Counted from the stretch's first letter, positions 50,108 through 59,770 are shown. The stretch is DNA of 60,854 bases from Clostridiales bacterium (GCA_017615755.1 JAFZZM010000067.1:1-60854), one strand, 5' to 3'. Numbers and translations are program-made. The notes: generated by a model from the sequence alone, not told the origin.

Positions 50108-50162
50108 GAAACATAGAAAGCCGGCCCCGCGCGCACCAGCGCCACCAGGGCAGCAAAACAAA

Positions 50163-50197
50163 AAGAGGGCACCCGCCGTGGGTGCCCTCTGATTTTT
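50163..50197. terminator. Bidirectional terminator between the small membrane protein and the lipoprotein cluster
   Basis: AGAGGGCACCC / GGGTGCCCTCT with a five-base loop. T runs are present on both strands (GATTTTTCT on the plus strand, TTTTTGTTTT on the minus). Confidence 0.9.
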
Positions 50198-50226
50198 CTC
50201 ATTCGAAAGCAAAAGCACTTTCTACT

Positions 50227-52071
50227 TTAGCCGCCGTACATAAGTCGGTGGAAGAGCTCGTCCGCAGGTACGCCGTTGACGACGCCCGGGTAACTATGCT
50301 CGTATGAGCAGATGATGTACTCCGGCTCGGCGGAAGCATCTGTCTTAAGAACACGGAAGAGGACCGTGCTGTTTACCGGATCGTAGGAGAGCAGAGCCAG
50401 CGAAGTTTCCGCAGGGATCTCGATCTTAGCGCCTTCATCACCTGTATTTACATCGAAAATATTTGCATTGAAAGGACGCTTTGTTTCCATACCGACATTG
50501 AAAGAAGAGAAGTACTGCAGAGTCTGCTTCGGCACACCCTTGCAACCATTCAGGGTCAGTTCCTTGTACATAAGGTTAGTGCCGAGAATGTCCTCGATAC
50601 CGGAGAAAGTAAACTCGGAAGGATTCAGGAACGTCGGCTCATCCAGACTGTAACCATCTTCCTTGGCCATGTTATCGAGGTAAGTGATTTTGCCGTTTTC
50701 AAACTTCAAACCGTAGAAGGAAGCCCAGCCGTCCTCCTCGGAAACGTCGAGGTAGATGTACTGTCCGTCATCGGCCTTTACATAATAGATGCAGTTGCAA
50801 TCGCCGTAAGCATCCGGCAGGTTCTTCGAGCTCGAGTATACCTTATCGCCGTTATAGTAGATGTCAAAAGCAAAGCCCCAGTCGTAGCTGTCGGTTTCCG
50901 CGTTGACCTGAAGCGTATCCATCTTGCCGTCACCGTCAAAATCCCAGCTGAACTGACCGTCTTCCGCAACCAGCGAGAAAAGCTCCGGCGAATGTCCGAA
51001 GTAATCCATATTGAACATTGACTGGTTCGCGATCGCATTGACCTTGACCTTCGTGCAGCTCCATCTGTCCGCCAACGGCAGGTACACCATGATACCGTCA
51101 TACATCATGGTGAAAGGAACGGTGCCGTCCGCGATGGCTGACTTGGCAAAATCACCCATTGTCTTCTTTACGCTATCGTCCATGTAGCGGTCGCTGTTGA
51201 TGCCCTTAAGAACGATCTCCGTCACGCCGGCCTTGTCCTTGACCACGTCGTCGAACTTGATCGTCTCGCCGGATTCGCTCATGAAGTTCCATGTTTCAAC
51301 AGAGCCTTCCTGGATGTCCGGAGATTCAACGATGGCAAAAGAAACGATCTGATTATCGAAACGGTAACGGTTCAAAGTTACATTGAACCACTTGTTTTCA
51401 TAATCCGTGCCTTTTGCGATGGAATCGGTGAGCTGCTTCAGCGCGATCCTGAATCCGGCCTCAGCATCGTTGAGGTGCGGCTGAAGTGCGTTTTCGACAG
51501 CCTTCTTGGCCGCCGGGCAGGAATCGTCATAGAAGACAAATGTCTCTGCCTTGATCACTGCGACATCGCTCATGGAGTATTCGGAATCTTCGCCAAAATG
51601 CGAGTACGCATTGCCGTTATAAAGCGGGCCGCTGGCGTTCAGATATTTCAAGTCAGAATCGAAAAGCTTATCGGACACCGCCGGCTTAGAAGTCGGGGCA
51701 GGTGTGGCCGTAGCTTTCGGCTTAGGCGTGGCTGTCGGCTTCGGTGTATTAGTCGGAGCCGCCGTTGTTTCAGATGTTTCCGAACTCTCTGATGTCTCCG
51801 AAGACTCGGATGTTTCAGAGGATTCAGAAGTCTCCGTGGTAGACTCCGTCGTGGTTTCCTCGGTGGTCTCCTCGGTCGTTTCTTTTGTTGTCTCTTCGGT
51901 CTCTGTCGGATCGTCAGTCGGGTCCGTCTCGTCCGTTTCTGCGGTCGTCGTTACCTTCGGCTTCTTGGTCGTTTCACGCGATGTGCGCGTCGAACTCTCG
52001 GACCGGTCCTTGCAGCCGGTGAGTGCCAGGCACATCGACAGCCCAAGGATTGTTGCAATGATCTTTTTCAT
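50227..52071 (-). CDS. Tandem lipoprotein paralogue 1 (Thr/Glu stalk, Ca-loop domain)
   Basis: Exported lipoprotein of 614 residues, lipobox LTGC (Cys20). The stalk (about 25-130) begins RTSRETTKKPKVTTT and goes on with TTEETTEETT and SSETSETSE repeats, then a Pro/Thr/Lys stretch. The C-terminal domain has RYRFDNQIVSFAIVES, WNFMSESGETIKFDDVVKD, MMYDGIMVYLP and one EF-hand-like loop, WDFDGDGKMDTLQV. Blocks such as Y..DNQIVSF and ETIKFDDVVKD recall DUF3298/RsiV-like proteins. It is last of five paralogues but has its own promoter-like sequence. No cysteine pairs or catalytic motifs are seen. The function is unknown; surface display is inferred. Confidence 0.85.
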   Translation of the reverse strand: MKKIIATILGLSMCLALTGCKDRSESSTRTSRETTKKPKVTTTAETDETDPTDDPTETEETTKETTEETTEETTTESTTETSESSETSESSETSESSETSETTAAPTNTPKPTATPKPKATATPAPTSKPAVSDKLFDSDLKYLNASGPLYNGNAYSHFGEDSEYSMSDVAVIKAETFVFYDDSCPAAKKAVENALQPHLNDAEAGFRIALKQLTDSIAKGTDYENKWFNVTLNRYRFDNQIVSFAIVESPDIQEGSVETWNFMSESGETIKFDDVVKDKAGVTEIVLKGINSDRYMDDSVKKTMGDFAKSAIADGTVPFTMMYDGIMVYLPLADRWSCTKVKVNAIANQSMFNMDYFGHSPELFSLVAEDGQFSWDFDGDGKMDTLQVNAETDSYDWGFAFDIYYNGDKVYSSSKNLPDAYGDCNCIYYVKADDGQYIYLDVSEEDGWASFYGLKFENGKITYLDNMAKEDGYSLDEPTFLNPSEFTFSGIEDILGTNLMYKELTLNGCKGVPKQTLQYFSSFNVGMETKRPFNANIFDVNTGDEGAKIEIPAETSLALLSYDPVNSTVLFRVLKTDASAEPEYIICSYEHSYPGVVNGVPADELFHRLMYGG

Positions 52072-52116
52072 TTCTTTAAACCCCTTTTCCTCAATATTGG
52101 AAAGATTTACTCATCT

Positions 52117-52145
52117 ACTATACACCTTTTTGCGCGGATTCCCAA
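52117..52145 (-). promoter_or_regulatory. Possible promoter of lipoprotein paralogue 1
   Basis: On the minus strand TTGGGA, a 17-bp spacer and TATAGT, about 45 bp before the ATG. Confidence 0.45.
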
Positions 52146-52172
52146 GGTCGCGCCGTAGGCCGGAAGCACACA

Positions 52173-53867
52173 TCATGCCCCGGAATACTCGATATGTTTA
52201 AAAGCCTCGGACACGAGGTGGCCGTCGATCTCGAAGTAATCGATATCGGAGTCGACCGACTTCAGCTCGAAAAGCACTTCCTTGTTCTTTCTGGTATCCT
52301 CATTCAGCATCTTCAGAACGACGGTCGAGTTCTTCGGACTATAGCCCGTCACGATAACGGCTGAGCCCGCCGGGATCGTATCCGTCACGGTATCATCCAG
52401 GCTGCTTTTGCCATTCAGATCCACGGCCGTGATCAGCGGATCATCGTACGAAAAGAGCTTCGAGTAGATCTGGACCGGAACAGCCCCGCCATCCGTTACG
52501 TCGAAATCGTTTTCCAGCGTGATCGTGCCCAGAAGCTGGTAATCACACCGCATGGTAAAGCATGACGGATTAAGATAGGTAAACGAGATCGGTGTCCAGA
52601 ACAGTATGGTATCCAGGAAGGACGGCTCGCCATTCTCGAGTTCGAAGATGTGGGTCTCGGTGTAACCGTCGCCGCCTTCGGAGAAGAGGTAGAGGTAATC
52701 GCCATCCTCGGTATGAATGATGTACGAATGCGTCACATTGCAATTAAATGCAGCGCGGACCATCTCATAGCTGCTGTAGGTCTTGTCGTTAATGGTGATC
52801 TTATAGTCGAAGCCACCGGCGTCCTCGAGGTACTGGGAAGTGATATTGTATGTCTCATCCTTGCCGTCATTGTCGAGGTCCCACACCAGATCCATATTGC
52901 CATCGAAGAAGACCGTATACTCCTTCGGTGTCGCCTGGAAGAACTGCTGGTTTGCAAGCTTGAGTCCTTTGAGCGGGATCTTGACCCAGTTAGCACTGTA
53001 GGACGAACGAGCATCAGTGAATACGAAAATACCATCGTAGGTCAGGCCGAACATGAACTCGTCGTCGTCGAGCCTTTCGAGAAGATCCTCTTTGGTTTTG
53101 TTGTCGACGTATTTGCCGAGCAGATCTTCAAAAGCATCCATGTCCGTGATGACGTCTTCAAGCTCGATCTCGTCAAGCGTGTATGTGTCGACGTTAACGG
53201 TGATACACTCGGATTCGCCGGTATTGTAGTTGGTGCCGATCAGTGCGAAAGCGAAGATCTGCTGATCCGCCCTGAAAAGCACTGTCTCATAGTCATATGT
53301 TGTGCAGGCGAGGTCTTTCGGTGAATTTCTTGCGTTCTCGATAAAGTCCGCTAGCTCCTCGTCGTAGTGTTCCTTATACACGGAGGTGACCTCATCGTAG
53401 AACTCCTCAACTGCATTGTACATGTCATCGTACGCTTCATCTTCGTTTCCGATTTCGTAGCAAGGGCAGAGCATTTTGATCATGGCCTGGCCGATCTCAT
53501 CGTAGTTAGCATTGTCTACCGCATAGCAATAAAATGTGTAGTCACGTACCGGTTGAAGATCATCGAGCACCGGACCTTTCAGCGTTGCGGGATCCACGGT
53601 ATCCGGAGCAGAAGTGTTTTTGGTCGCCTTGGTGGTGCCATCTGTCGTTTCTTCTGTTGTCTCCTCGGTGGTTTCTTCCGTGGTAGCCTTAGTGGTGTCC
53701 TCCGTCGTCTCTTCGGTGGTCTCTTCCGTCTCATCCGTTTCCGTTGTCGTGACTTTCGGCTTCTTGGTCGTCTCACGCGTAGTGCGGGTCTCCGAAGATT
53801 TGGAGTCGCAGCCCGCGAGCGAAAGCACCATCGAGGTGCCAAGAAGTATGGCAATGATCTTTTTCAT
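52173..53867 (-). CDS. Tandem lipoprotein paralogue 2
   Basis: Lipoprotein of 564 residues, lipobox LAGC (Cys19). The stalk is RTTRETTKKPKVTTTETDET followed by TTEETTEETT repeats, about 75 residues and the shortest of the linear Thr stalks with this consensus. The domain has VLFRADQQIFAFALIG, ITVNVDTYTLDEIELEDVITDMDAFEDLLGKYVDNKTKE, LTYDGIFVFT and the calcium-type loop WDLDNDGKDETYNI. It is followed by strand-rich sequence to the end (ELKSVDSDIDYFEIDGHLVSEAFKHI). The order of blocks matches its neighbours and shows duplication. It lies 92 bp after paralogue 3. Confidence 0.85.
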   Translation of the reverse strand: MKKIIAILLGTSMVLSLAGCDSKSSETRTTRETTKKPKVTTTETDETEETTEETTEDTTKATTEETTEETTEETTDGTTKATKNTSAPDTVDPATLKGPVLDDLQPVRDYTFYCYAVDNANYDEIGQAMIKMLCPCYEIGNEDEAYDDMYNAVEEFYDEVTSVYKEHYDEELADFIENARNSPKDLACTTYDYETVLFRADQQIFAFALIGTNYNTGESECITVNVDTYTLDEIELEDVITDMDAFEDLLGKYVDNKTKEDLLERLDDDEFMFGLTYDGIFVFTDARSSYSANWVKIPLKGLKLANQQFFQATPKEYTVFFDGNMDLVWDLDNDGKDETYNITSQYLEDAGGFDYKITINDKTYSSYEMVRAAFNCNVTHSYIIHTEDGDYLYLFSEGGDGYTETHIFELENGEPSFLDTILFWTPISFTYLNPSCFTMRCDYQLLGTITLENDFDVTDGGAVPVQIYSKLFSYDDPLITAVDLNGKSSLDDTVTDTIPAGSAVIVTGYSPKNSTVVLKMLNEDTRKNKEVLFELKSVDSDIDYFEIDGHLVSEAFKHIEYSGA

Positions 53868-53959
53868 AAATAGAGTTTGTCCTTTCAGTCAGCAGCGCCG
53901 AGGCGCCACGCTCGGGCAAGGCCGGCAGGCCTGCCCTTTAGCTTGCGCTCGTTGCGCGG

Positions 53960-55783
53960 TCAGCCCGCATGCGATACATAGTAGAAGATATCGTCAGCGA
54001 CCATGCCGTTGATCAGTAATGCGTAGTCGCCCTCTTCCTCAAGGTCGAACTTCACGCAGTACTCTTCGTCCTCGTTCTTGCAGCAGACGTCAAAGTAGAC
54101 CGCGAGGCCTTCGCCATTTAACAGATACAGCTTCATAGTCGTATTTGCCGGGATCGTCACATCGCCGATCTCTTCACCGGTGGATCTGTCGACCTTCTTG
54201 CCCTTCAGTTCCACTTTCGTGGTGAACAATGTCGCCGAAGCCTCTTTATACGGATAGAGAGGAGAAGCGATTCCACCGCCACCCATCATGCTCATATACT
54301 GTCTGAGAAACACGGTTCCGACAACACCAAAGCTATAGACACCTACGGTGAAGTTCGCCGGGTCGATGCAGAAAAGCTCTGTGAAATCCGCACTCTGCTC
54401 ATCCGCGACAAAAGCAAGTCCCTTTGACGTGATCTTATAGACGACGGCATCTGTATATACGTCTTCAAAACAGTACATCGCATAAACATAGTAATCGCTT
54501 CCGTCGTAGAAGATCATGAGATCCTCGTAGCAGTATCCGTCGAAGAAACTGTTGTCCGGCACATGGTATGTTTTGCCGTTGTAGTTCAGCTCGATATCCG
54601 TGATCTCGTCGTAGCCGGACTTATCGTACAGGACCTTGACTGTGTCGAGAGTGCCGTTCTTGTCGAAATCCCACGTGATCGTTTCGGTCGCGTAGTCCGG
54701 GATCAGGTTGAAGCGCTCCGGCGCCGAACCGAAGAAACTCATGTTGAAGATTTCCGGGTGATCGGCCACGCAGATGCAGAAGTCGTAATCTACATTAGTC
54801 ATGACGAAATTGTTATATGTCAGACCGAAAGCAATCTTGCCGCTCGTGATCTCGTCTATGAGACGGTTCACCTCTTCATTGCTGTCGCCCTTGACCAGGC
54901 CGTTGACATATTTTACAAGCGCGTCCGTGTCCTTGACGACATCGGTGAACAAGATCTCTTTGCCGGTCTGCGAATAGAAGTTGAAAGGAATATATTTCTC
55001 CTCTTCGTCTCCCACGCCGTTGTCTACGCCGATCGCAGAGAGGATCTGGTTGTCGTGACGGCAAGGGTAGATGTAGAACGCGTAAGAAACGGTCTTCAGC
55101 TTACTTGGATCGGATTCTTGCTGCTTGATGAATTCTTTACGCGAGGCCTCATAATTGTCGATTGCAGCCTGCTGGTATGGATACACGGCTTCGTCAAAAG
55201 CATCGAAAAGCGCTTGATAGCTGTCGTCGTAGAGATCGAAGGCGTCGACATAAGCCCGCACGGCGTTCGGGAATTGTTCAGGCGCATTCGGGTCTGGCGC
55301 ACCGTAGACCTTATAGATCGGGAAGACCTCAAGATCCAGATATTCCAGATCGGTGTCGACCGTAAAGGAGGTCTTCTCAGGAAGATCCACACTGCCGGAC
55401 GGACCGGAAGTGGTCTCGGTCGGCTCATCGGTCGTTTCCGTGACTTTTTTAGTCGTGGCCTTCGTTGTTTCCTCCGTGGTCTCCTCGGTAGTAGTCGTGG
55501 CTTTTGTCGCCTTTGTCGTCGTCTCCTCGGTAGTTTCCTCGGTGGTTTCCTCAGTAGTCGGTTCCTCCGTGGTTTCGGTCGTCGTTGCTTTTGTCTTCTT
55601 AGTCGTTTCCTCAGGATCATCGGTCGGGTCAGTCTCGTCCGTTTCTTCGGTCGTCGTGACCTTCGGTTTCTTGGTCGTCTCACGGGACGTTCTCGTTCCG
55701 TCGTTGTCACTGTCCTTACAGCCGGCGAGCGCCAGGGACAACACCATGGAAGTACCAAGGATCAGAGCAAGTGCTTTTTTCAT
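53960..55783 (-). CDS. Tandem lipoprotein paralogue 3
   Basis: Lipoprotein of 607 residues, lipobox LAGC (Cys21). The stalk starts RTSRETTKKPKVTTTEETDE and then has long TTEETTEETTKAT repeats with KKTKAT interruptions, about 120 residues in all. In the domain, YPCRHDNQILSAIGVDN, FYSQTGKEILFTDVVKDTDALVKYVNGLV, LTYNNFVMTNVDYDFCICVADHPEIFNMSFFGSAPERFNLIPD and WDFDKNGTLDTVKV line up with the other paralogues. The FF/YFG.APE. block just before the calcium loop is shared by all five. The 5' codons MKKALA contain a copy of the dispersed word in reverse (AAAAAAGCACTTGC). Confidence 0.85.
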   Translation of the reverse strand: MKKALALILGTSMVLSLALAGCKDSDNDGTRTSRETTKKPKVTTTEETDETDPTDDPEETTKKTKATTTETTEEPTTEETTEETTEETTTKATKATTTTEETTEETTKATTKKVTETTDEPTETTSGPSGSVDLPEKTSFTVDTDLEYLDLEVFPIYKVYGAPDPNAPEQFPNAVRAYVDAFDLYDDSYQALFDAFDEAVYPYQQAAIDNYEASRKEFIKQQESDPSKLKTVSYAFYIYPCRHDNQILSAIGVDNGVGDEEEKYIPFNFYSQTGKEILFTDVVKDTDALVKYVNGLVKGDSNEEVNRLIDEITSGKIAFGLTYNNFVMTNVDYDFCICVADHPEIFNMSFFGSAPERFNLIPDYATETITWDFDKNGTLDTVKVLYDKSGYDEITDIELNYNGKTYHVPDNSFFDGYCYEDLMIFYDGSDYYVYAMYCFEDVYTDAVVYKITSKGLAFVADEQSADFTELFCIDPANFTVGVYSFGVVGTVFLRQYMSMMGGGGIASPLYPYKEASATLFTTKVELKGKKVDRSTGEEIGDVTIPANTTMKLYLLNGEGLAVYFDVCCKNEDEEYCVKFDLEEEGDYALLINGMVADDIFYYVSHAG

Positions 55784-55831
55784 AGAAGAACCACATCCTT
55801 TCTGTATGGAAAATCATACCTCACTATAAAG

Positions 55832-57511
55832 TTACCACATCTGCAACACGTCGTAGAAGGCTTCGGAATCTAAAATACCACCCACATACATGTTTTCTTC
55901 TTCGTCAAAAGTGACCTTAAATTTGAATCTGTCACCGGATTCTCCGTCAGCGGTGATCTCCTCGAGGATGAGATCGCCGGTGTCGGGATAATATCCAACG
56001 ATCGAGAACATACTCTCGGCCGGTACGGTCGTGTCCATATTCGTCGGTGTGCCGTGCGCGTCTACCACGAAGCAAGGCAGTTCCTTCTTACAGATGATAC
56101 CCGGCTCGTAAGCGTAGTAGTTGTCGGAGAGGGGCTCCGGAACGCCGTTGCTGCCGATGGCGCTACAGTTCATGTACCAGAGGTGAGGGGTCAGCATGAA
56201 CGAGCGGTAATAAAGCGTCATGTATGTCGGATCGATGAAGTAGTGATCGTCGATAAAAGCGTCGACCATGCAGGAGTAGACCGGCGTCAGTTCGTCCGTG
56301 ATGCGGAAGACGTAGGTGTCTTCGTAGCCCTCAACAGCGCTGCAGGTGCAGTACAGATAGTAGTCCTCGCCGTCGAACAACAGGAATGCGCGGCGGTAAT
56401 TCGTCGTGATATCATTGATGTCGAGATCCATGAACTCGAAGGCCTCGCCGTTGATCTTGATGACGAGTTTGCCGGTCGTGAAATCATAGCCCGGTTTCTG
56501 TGTCTCTTCAAAAGCAACGCTGAATGTTTCGGCTTTGCCGTCGCCGTTGACGTCCCAGGCGAGAGTCTGGTCGACGTCGAAAATAAGCGTGAACGTATCC
56601 GGTGTCTCGCCGAAATAGTCCATGTTCACGAGGTTTTCGTTACCGGTGACCGGGATCTTGATCCATGCTGTGGAGGAGTCCTCGTCCGGGTTAGGGAAGA
56701 AGATGCCGTCGTAGGTGATGCCGAACGACGATTCTCCGTCTTTCATCTCCGATGCGACCTGCGAAGCGATGGAGTCGCCGAGCGCCGATGCGGCGATCTT
56801 GGCTTCGACTACCTTGGCAAAAGCACTTCTGTCTTTGATCACGTCGTCGATCGAGAGTTCGGTGTATGTTCTCATGTCGTAGTTGTATACGGACGTCTCG
56901 CCATCGTCAAAGATGGAGAAGGAGACGACCCGGCTGTCCATGCGGAAGCGGTCGATGCTGTAACGGTTCGTGGCCGAACTCGGTGTATCGCCCGAAGCCA
57001 CGGCCTTTTTGATCGCCTCTTCGGCAGCATCGTGTTTCTCTCTTTTCTGCTCGGTCAAAGGTTCGAATACATCATTAAAGAGATCCGCCTGGAAACTTCT
57101 GTAATCCGCGTTTCCGAAATACAGGAACGGACAATCCATGTTGGCGACGATGCTTGCTCCGGTATCGGAATTCTTGTCTCTTACGACGAAACTTCTCCGT
57201 ACGCGGTAGATCTCGCCCTGCAGGCTCACCGGCTTCCCGAAATCAGCAGGGATCGTGCTGGCGGTGGTATCCGTGTCCGAAGATTCGCTTGTCGGCGCTG
57301 CGGTGGTTTCGTCCTTTGTGGTTTCACTTTCCGTTTCCTCGGTGGTTTCGGTCGGATCGTCTGTCGGCTCGGTGTCATCCGTTTCTTCCGTCGTCACCTT
57401 CGTGTGCGACTCACGCGTGGTCCTCGTTCCGTCGTTGTCGTCTTTGCGCTTACAAGCCGTGCACGAAAGAACGATCGAAGCGCCTAAGATAATTGCAAGT
57501 GCTTTTTTCAT
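55832..57511 (-). CDS. Tandem lipoprotein paralogue 4
   Basis: Lipoprotein of 559 residues, lipobox CTAC (Cys19), with a basic stretch RKDDN after it. The stalk is short and more acidic (TTEETDDTEPTDDPTETTEE), with the RTTRESHTKVTTEE start diverged from the others. The domain shows IDRFRMDSRVVSFSIFDDG, YNYDMRTYTELSIDDVIKDRSAFAKVVEAKI, ITYDGIFFPNPDED, MDYFGETPDTFTLIFD and the loop WDVNGDGKAETFSV. YNYDMRTYTELSIDDVIKD is the clearest resemblance in the cluster to the DUF3298 pattern. It lies only 48 bp from paralogue 3, so these two are most likely co-transcribed. Confidence 0.85.
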   Translation of the reverse strand: MKKALAIILGASIVLSCTACKRKDDNDGTRTTRESHTKVTTEETDDTEPTDDPTETTEETESETTKDETTAAPTSESSDTDTTASTIPADFGKPVSLQGEIYRVRRSFVVRDKNSDTGASIVANMDCPFLYFGNADYRSFQADLFNDVFEPLTEQKREKHDAAEEAIKKAVASGDTPSSATNRYSIDRFRMDSRVVSFSIFDDGETSVYNYDMRTYTELSIDDVIKDRSAFAKVVEAKIAASALGDSIASQVASEMKDGESSFGITYDGIFFPNPDEDSSTAWIKIPVTGNENLVNMDYFGETPDTFTLIFDVDQTLAWDVNGDGKAETFSVAFEETQKPGYDFTTGKLVIKINGEAFEFMDLDINDITTNYRRAFLLFDGEDYYLYCTCSAVEGYEDTYVFRITDELTPVYSCMVDAFIDDHYFIDPTYMTLYYRSFMLTPHLWYMNCSAIGSNGVPEPLSDNYYAYEPGIICKKELPCFVVDAHGTPTNMDTTVPAESMFSIVGYYPDTGDLILEEITADGESGDRFKFKVTFDEEENMYVGGILDSEAFYDVLQMW

Positions 57512-57620
57512 AATCCTCTTACCTCATTCCTAAAGTTGTTCGTTGTTCCCAAAAGCTTTCGTTATCGTAACGTATGTTTTTTTCAGATAGTAGTTTGTCT
57601 TACCTAACCGACCTGGCAGA

Positions 57621-59333
57621 TCAGACGCCGTAGTAGATCACGTCGTAGAAAAGATCCTCGATCTCGATGCCGCCGATGTAGGTGTCCCAGTTCTCGATAT
57701 CTTCCCGGCAGTCGGTGACGAAGTAGTAGTCTTCGTAGTCGTTCTCAAAGAGACATTTGAACATGATCTTGCCCTGCTCTTTGTAGTACCGCATGAGGTA
57801 GACCGTGGAATCAGCAGGGACCGTGATGTCGCCGACCGGCGAACCACCGTAATCGAGCTTCGTTGCTTTCAGGTCCTTCTTGATCGTGAAGAACGTGCCG
57901 AGATCAAGAGAGAAGTCCGCATAGTCAACCAGACGGAGCGGGAGCCCGTGGAAGTCAATCAGCGAGTAGTTGTCACGGCTGGTCAAAGCACCGATCACGC
58001 CGGAATGTTTCTGGAGGTGCAGACAGGCCGGATCGATCCAGAAATCGCGGTACGGAGTAAAATCATTGATGTCATCGATGTATGTGAGTCCGTTTGCATC
58101 GATCTTCACGATGTAGGCGTTATCGATGTCGTCTTCGTAGTTGTAACGGATGTACAGGTAGAAATCCGTGCCATCGTTAATGATGAACATGTTGTCGCAG
58201 TACGCGCCATTCGGAAGTCCCGCGAAACTGAGCTCCGACTTCTTGCCGTTATAGTCCAGCTCGACGGACTTCAGGGCGAAGTGACGGTCGTCCGCGAAAG
58301 TGTAGCGGACCGTATCGAGCGTGCCGTTTCCGTCAAAGTCCCAGGTCACGTTGTTCCCGTAACTATCAAAAAGCAACGCATAGTTTTCCGGTGCGGCGCC
58401 GAAGTATTTCATGTTCAGGAAATCGCTGTGGTCCGGAGCGGAGAGGATGATCGCCTTGCGCGTCGGATTCAGGATCAGGCTGTTATAGTTCAGTGCAAAA
58501 GTAACGGTGCCGTCCTTGATCGTGTCGAGCATGGCTTCAAACTCGTTGTCGATACGGTTCGGATCGGTGACCGTATAGAGGTACGCGACGAGCGCATCTT
58601 TATCCGTGACGACGTCTTCAAAAGTGATCCTCTCGCCGGTCATCGCGTCGAAAGAAGAGCCCTTCAGGTCGCGTGCGTAGTCATCAAAAGAACCTTCCGT
58701 GAAAAGATACGAGACGATCTGGTCGTCGTGGCGGATCGGATAGATCTCGAAGCGGAAGATTTGGCTCAGCATGCTGCTCGGATCATCGTGCGACAGATCG
58801 ATAAATTCATTTTTCGCATTGATATACTTGGTGAAACATTGGCCGGTAGGGCCAAGGAGGTCAAGCTCGATGGCATCGGCCACGGCATCAAATCCCGAAG
58901 AGGAGATCGAAATATCATCGTACACACAAGAGACATACTTCGTGAGCGCTTTGTCGTGGAGTCCCGGGTTTGTGCCGTAGACGCGCACTTCGTGTGCAAC
59001 AGTAAAGTTCGGAATAAGTCTTACGGTATTATCGACGGTGAAATTGCCGGACTTCGGCGGATCCTGTTTCGTCGTGGTCTGTGAAGTAGGATCTTCGGTA
59101 GTTTCTTCAGTGGTTTCTTCGGTAGTTTCTTCAGTAGTGGATTCAGATGTGGGCTCCGAAGCAGAAGAGGACTCAGTTGTTTCCTCAGTCGTTTCCTCGG
59201 TCGTTTCCTCGGTCGTTTCCTCGGTAGTTTCCTTTGTCTGGCGTGACGTTCTTGTGCCGGATGTCTCGTGGGTGCAAGAACACATAGACAACGCCACAAA
59301 AGCACTCATCACGAGTGCAATCTTTCTTTTCAT
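57621..59333 (-). CDS. Tandem lipoprotein paralogue 5
   Basis: Lipoprotein of 570 residues and first of the cluster in the direction of transcription. The lipobox is MCSC (Cys19) with an extra Cys before it. The stalk is RTSRQTKETTEETTEETTEE with a Ser/Glu break, lacking the KKPKVTTT block. The domain shows YPIRHDDQIVSYLFTEGSFDDYARD, FDAMTGERITFEDVVTDKDALVAYL, LNYNSLILNPT, MKYFGAAPENYALLFD and the loop WDFDGNGTLDTVRY. IGALTSRDNY and a strand-rich end (YFVTDCREDIENWDTYIGGIEIEDLFYDVIYYG) complete it. AGGAGAG precedes the start. Confidence 0.85.
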   Translation of the reverse strand: MKRKIALVMSAFVALSMCSCTHETSGTRTSRQTKETTEETTEETTEETTEETTESSSASEPTSESTTEETTEETTEETTEDPTSQTTTKQDPPKSGNFTVDNTVRLIPNFTVAHEVRVYGTNPGLHDKALTKYVSCVYDDISISSSGFDAVADAIELDLLGPTGQCFTKYINAKNEFIDLSHDDPSSMLSQIFRFEIYPIRHDDQIVSYLFTEGSFDDYARDLKGSSFDAMTGERITFEDVVTDKDALVAYLYTVTDPNRIDNEFEAMLDTIKDGTVTFALNYNSLILNPTRKAIILSAPDHSDFLNMKYFGAAPENYALLFDSYGNNVTWDFDGNGTLDTVRYTFADDRHFALKSVELDYNGKKSELSFAGLPNGAYCDNMFIINDGTDFYLYIRYNYEDDIDNAYIVKIDANGLTYIDDINDFTPYRDFWIDPACLHLQKHSGVIGALTSRDNYSLIDFHGLPLRLVDYADFSLDLGTFFTIKKDLKATKLDYGGSPVGDITVPADSTVYLMRYYKEQGKIMFKCLFENDYEDYYFVTDCREDIENWDTYIGGIEIEDLFYDVIYYGV

Positions 59334-59473
59334 CCCTTTACTCTCCTATTCCCGTATTTCCCCAAAAAGTGTATAGGCATGGTGTTGCGGCGTCGTTGCC
59401 GTATCGTATTCGGTTGTAAGGTCCGCGCACTGGCTCTCAGAAGAAGAGACGCCGGCGCAGATGCTTGCCGCGG

Positions 59474-59770
59474 TTAAACTTCGCTGCCCGCTTCCGCCAT
59501 TTCTTTCTTATATTCGGCCAGGGCGACCTTGTACTTCGCAATGATCGCTTCCGAAATCTTCTCGCGGAACTCCGAATTGATCGGGTGCACGATATCCTTA
59601 TAATCTCCTTCAGAGGTCTTTCTGCTCGGCATAGCCACAAAAAGCCCATTTGCCCCTTCGATGACCTTGATGTCATGTACGGCAAACATATCATCGAGCG
59701 TGATCGAAACGACCGCGCGCATACGATTCTCAAAGGTTAACTTTCGTACAACAACTCCAGTAATCTCCAT
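59474..59770 (-). CDS. spoVG: Septation regulator SpoVG
   Basis: Small RNA- and DNA-binding protein of 98 residues, full family length. [51 protein letters not shown] is the family signature and [19 protein letters not shown] the C-terminal helix. GGGGGAG precedes the start. It regulates septation, sporulation and virulence genes in Bacillota. The gene is next to and divergent from murC. Confidence 0.96.
   Translation of the reverse strand: MEITGVVVRKLTFENRMRAVVSITLDDMFAVHDIKVIEGANGLFVAMPSRKTSEGDYKDIVHPINSEFREKISEAIIAKYKVALAEYKKEMAEAGSEV

Noticed and set aside
3965..59306. Chi- or KOPS-like role for the dispersed word
   Set aside because: Such signals are skewed to one strand relative to replication; the copies are nearly equal on both strands (18 and 16). 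Not excluded if the window spans a symmetry point, but less likely.
50227..59333. Long plus-strand ORFs opposite the lipoprotein genes (for example 54563-55873, 56054-57487, 57948-59084)
   Set aside because: They are antisense shadows of the lipoprotein frames: no ribosome sites, Arg/Val-rich composition, no recognisable domains. The minus-strand genes have signal peptides and conserved domains.
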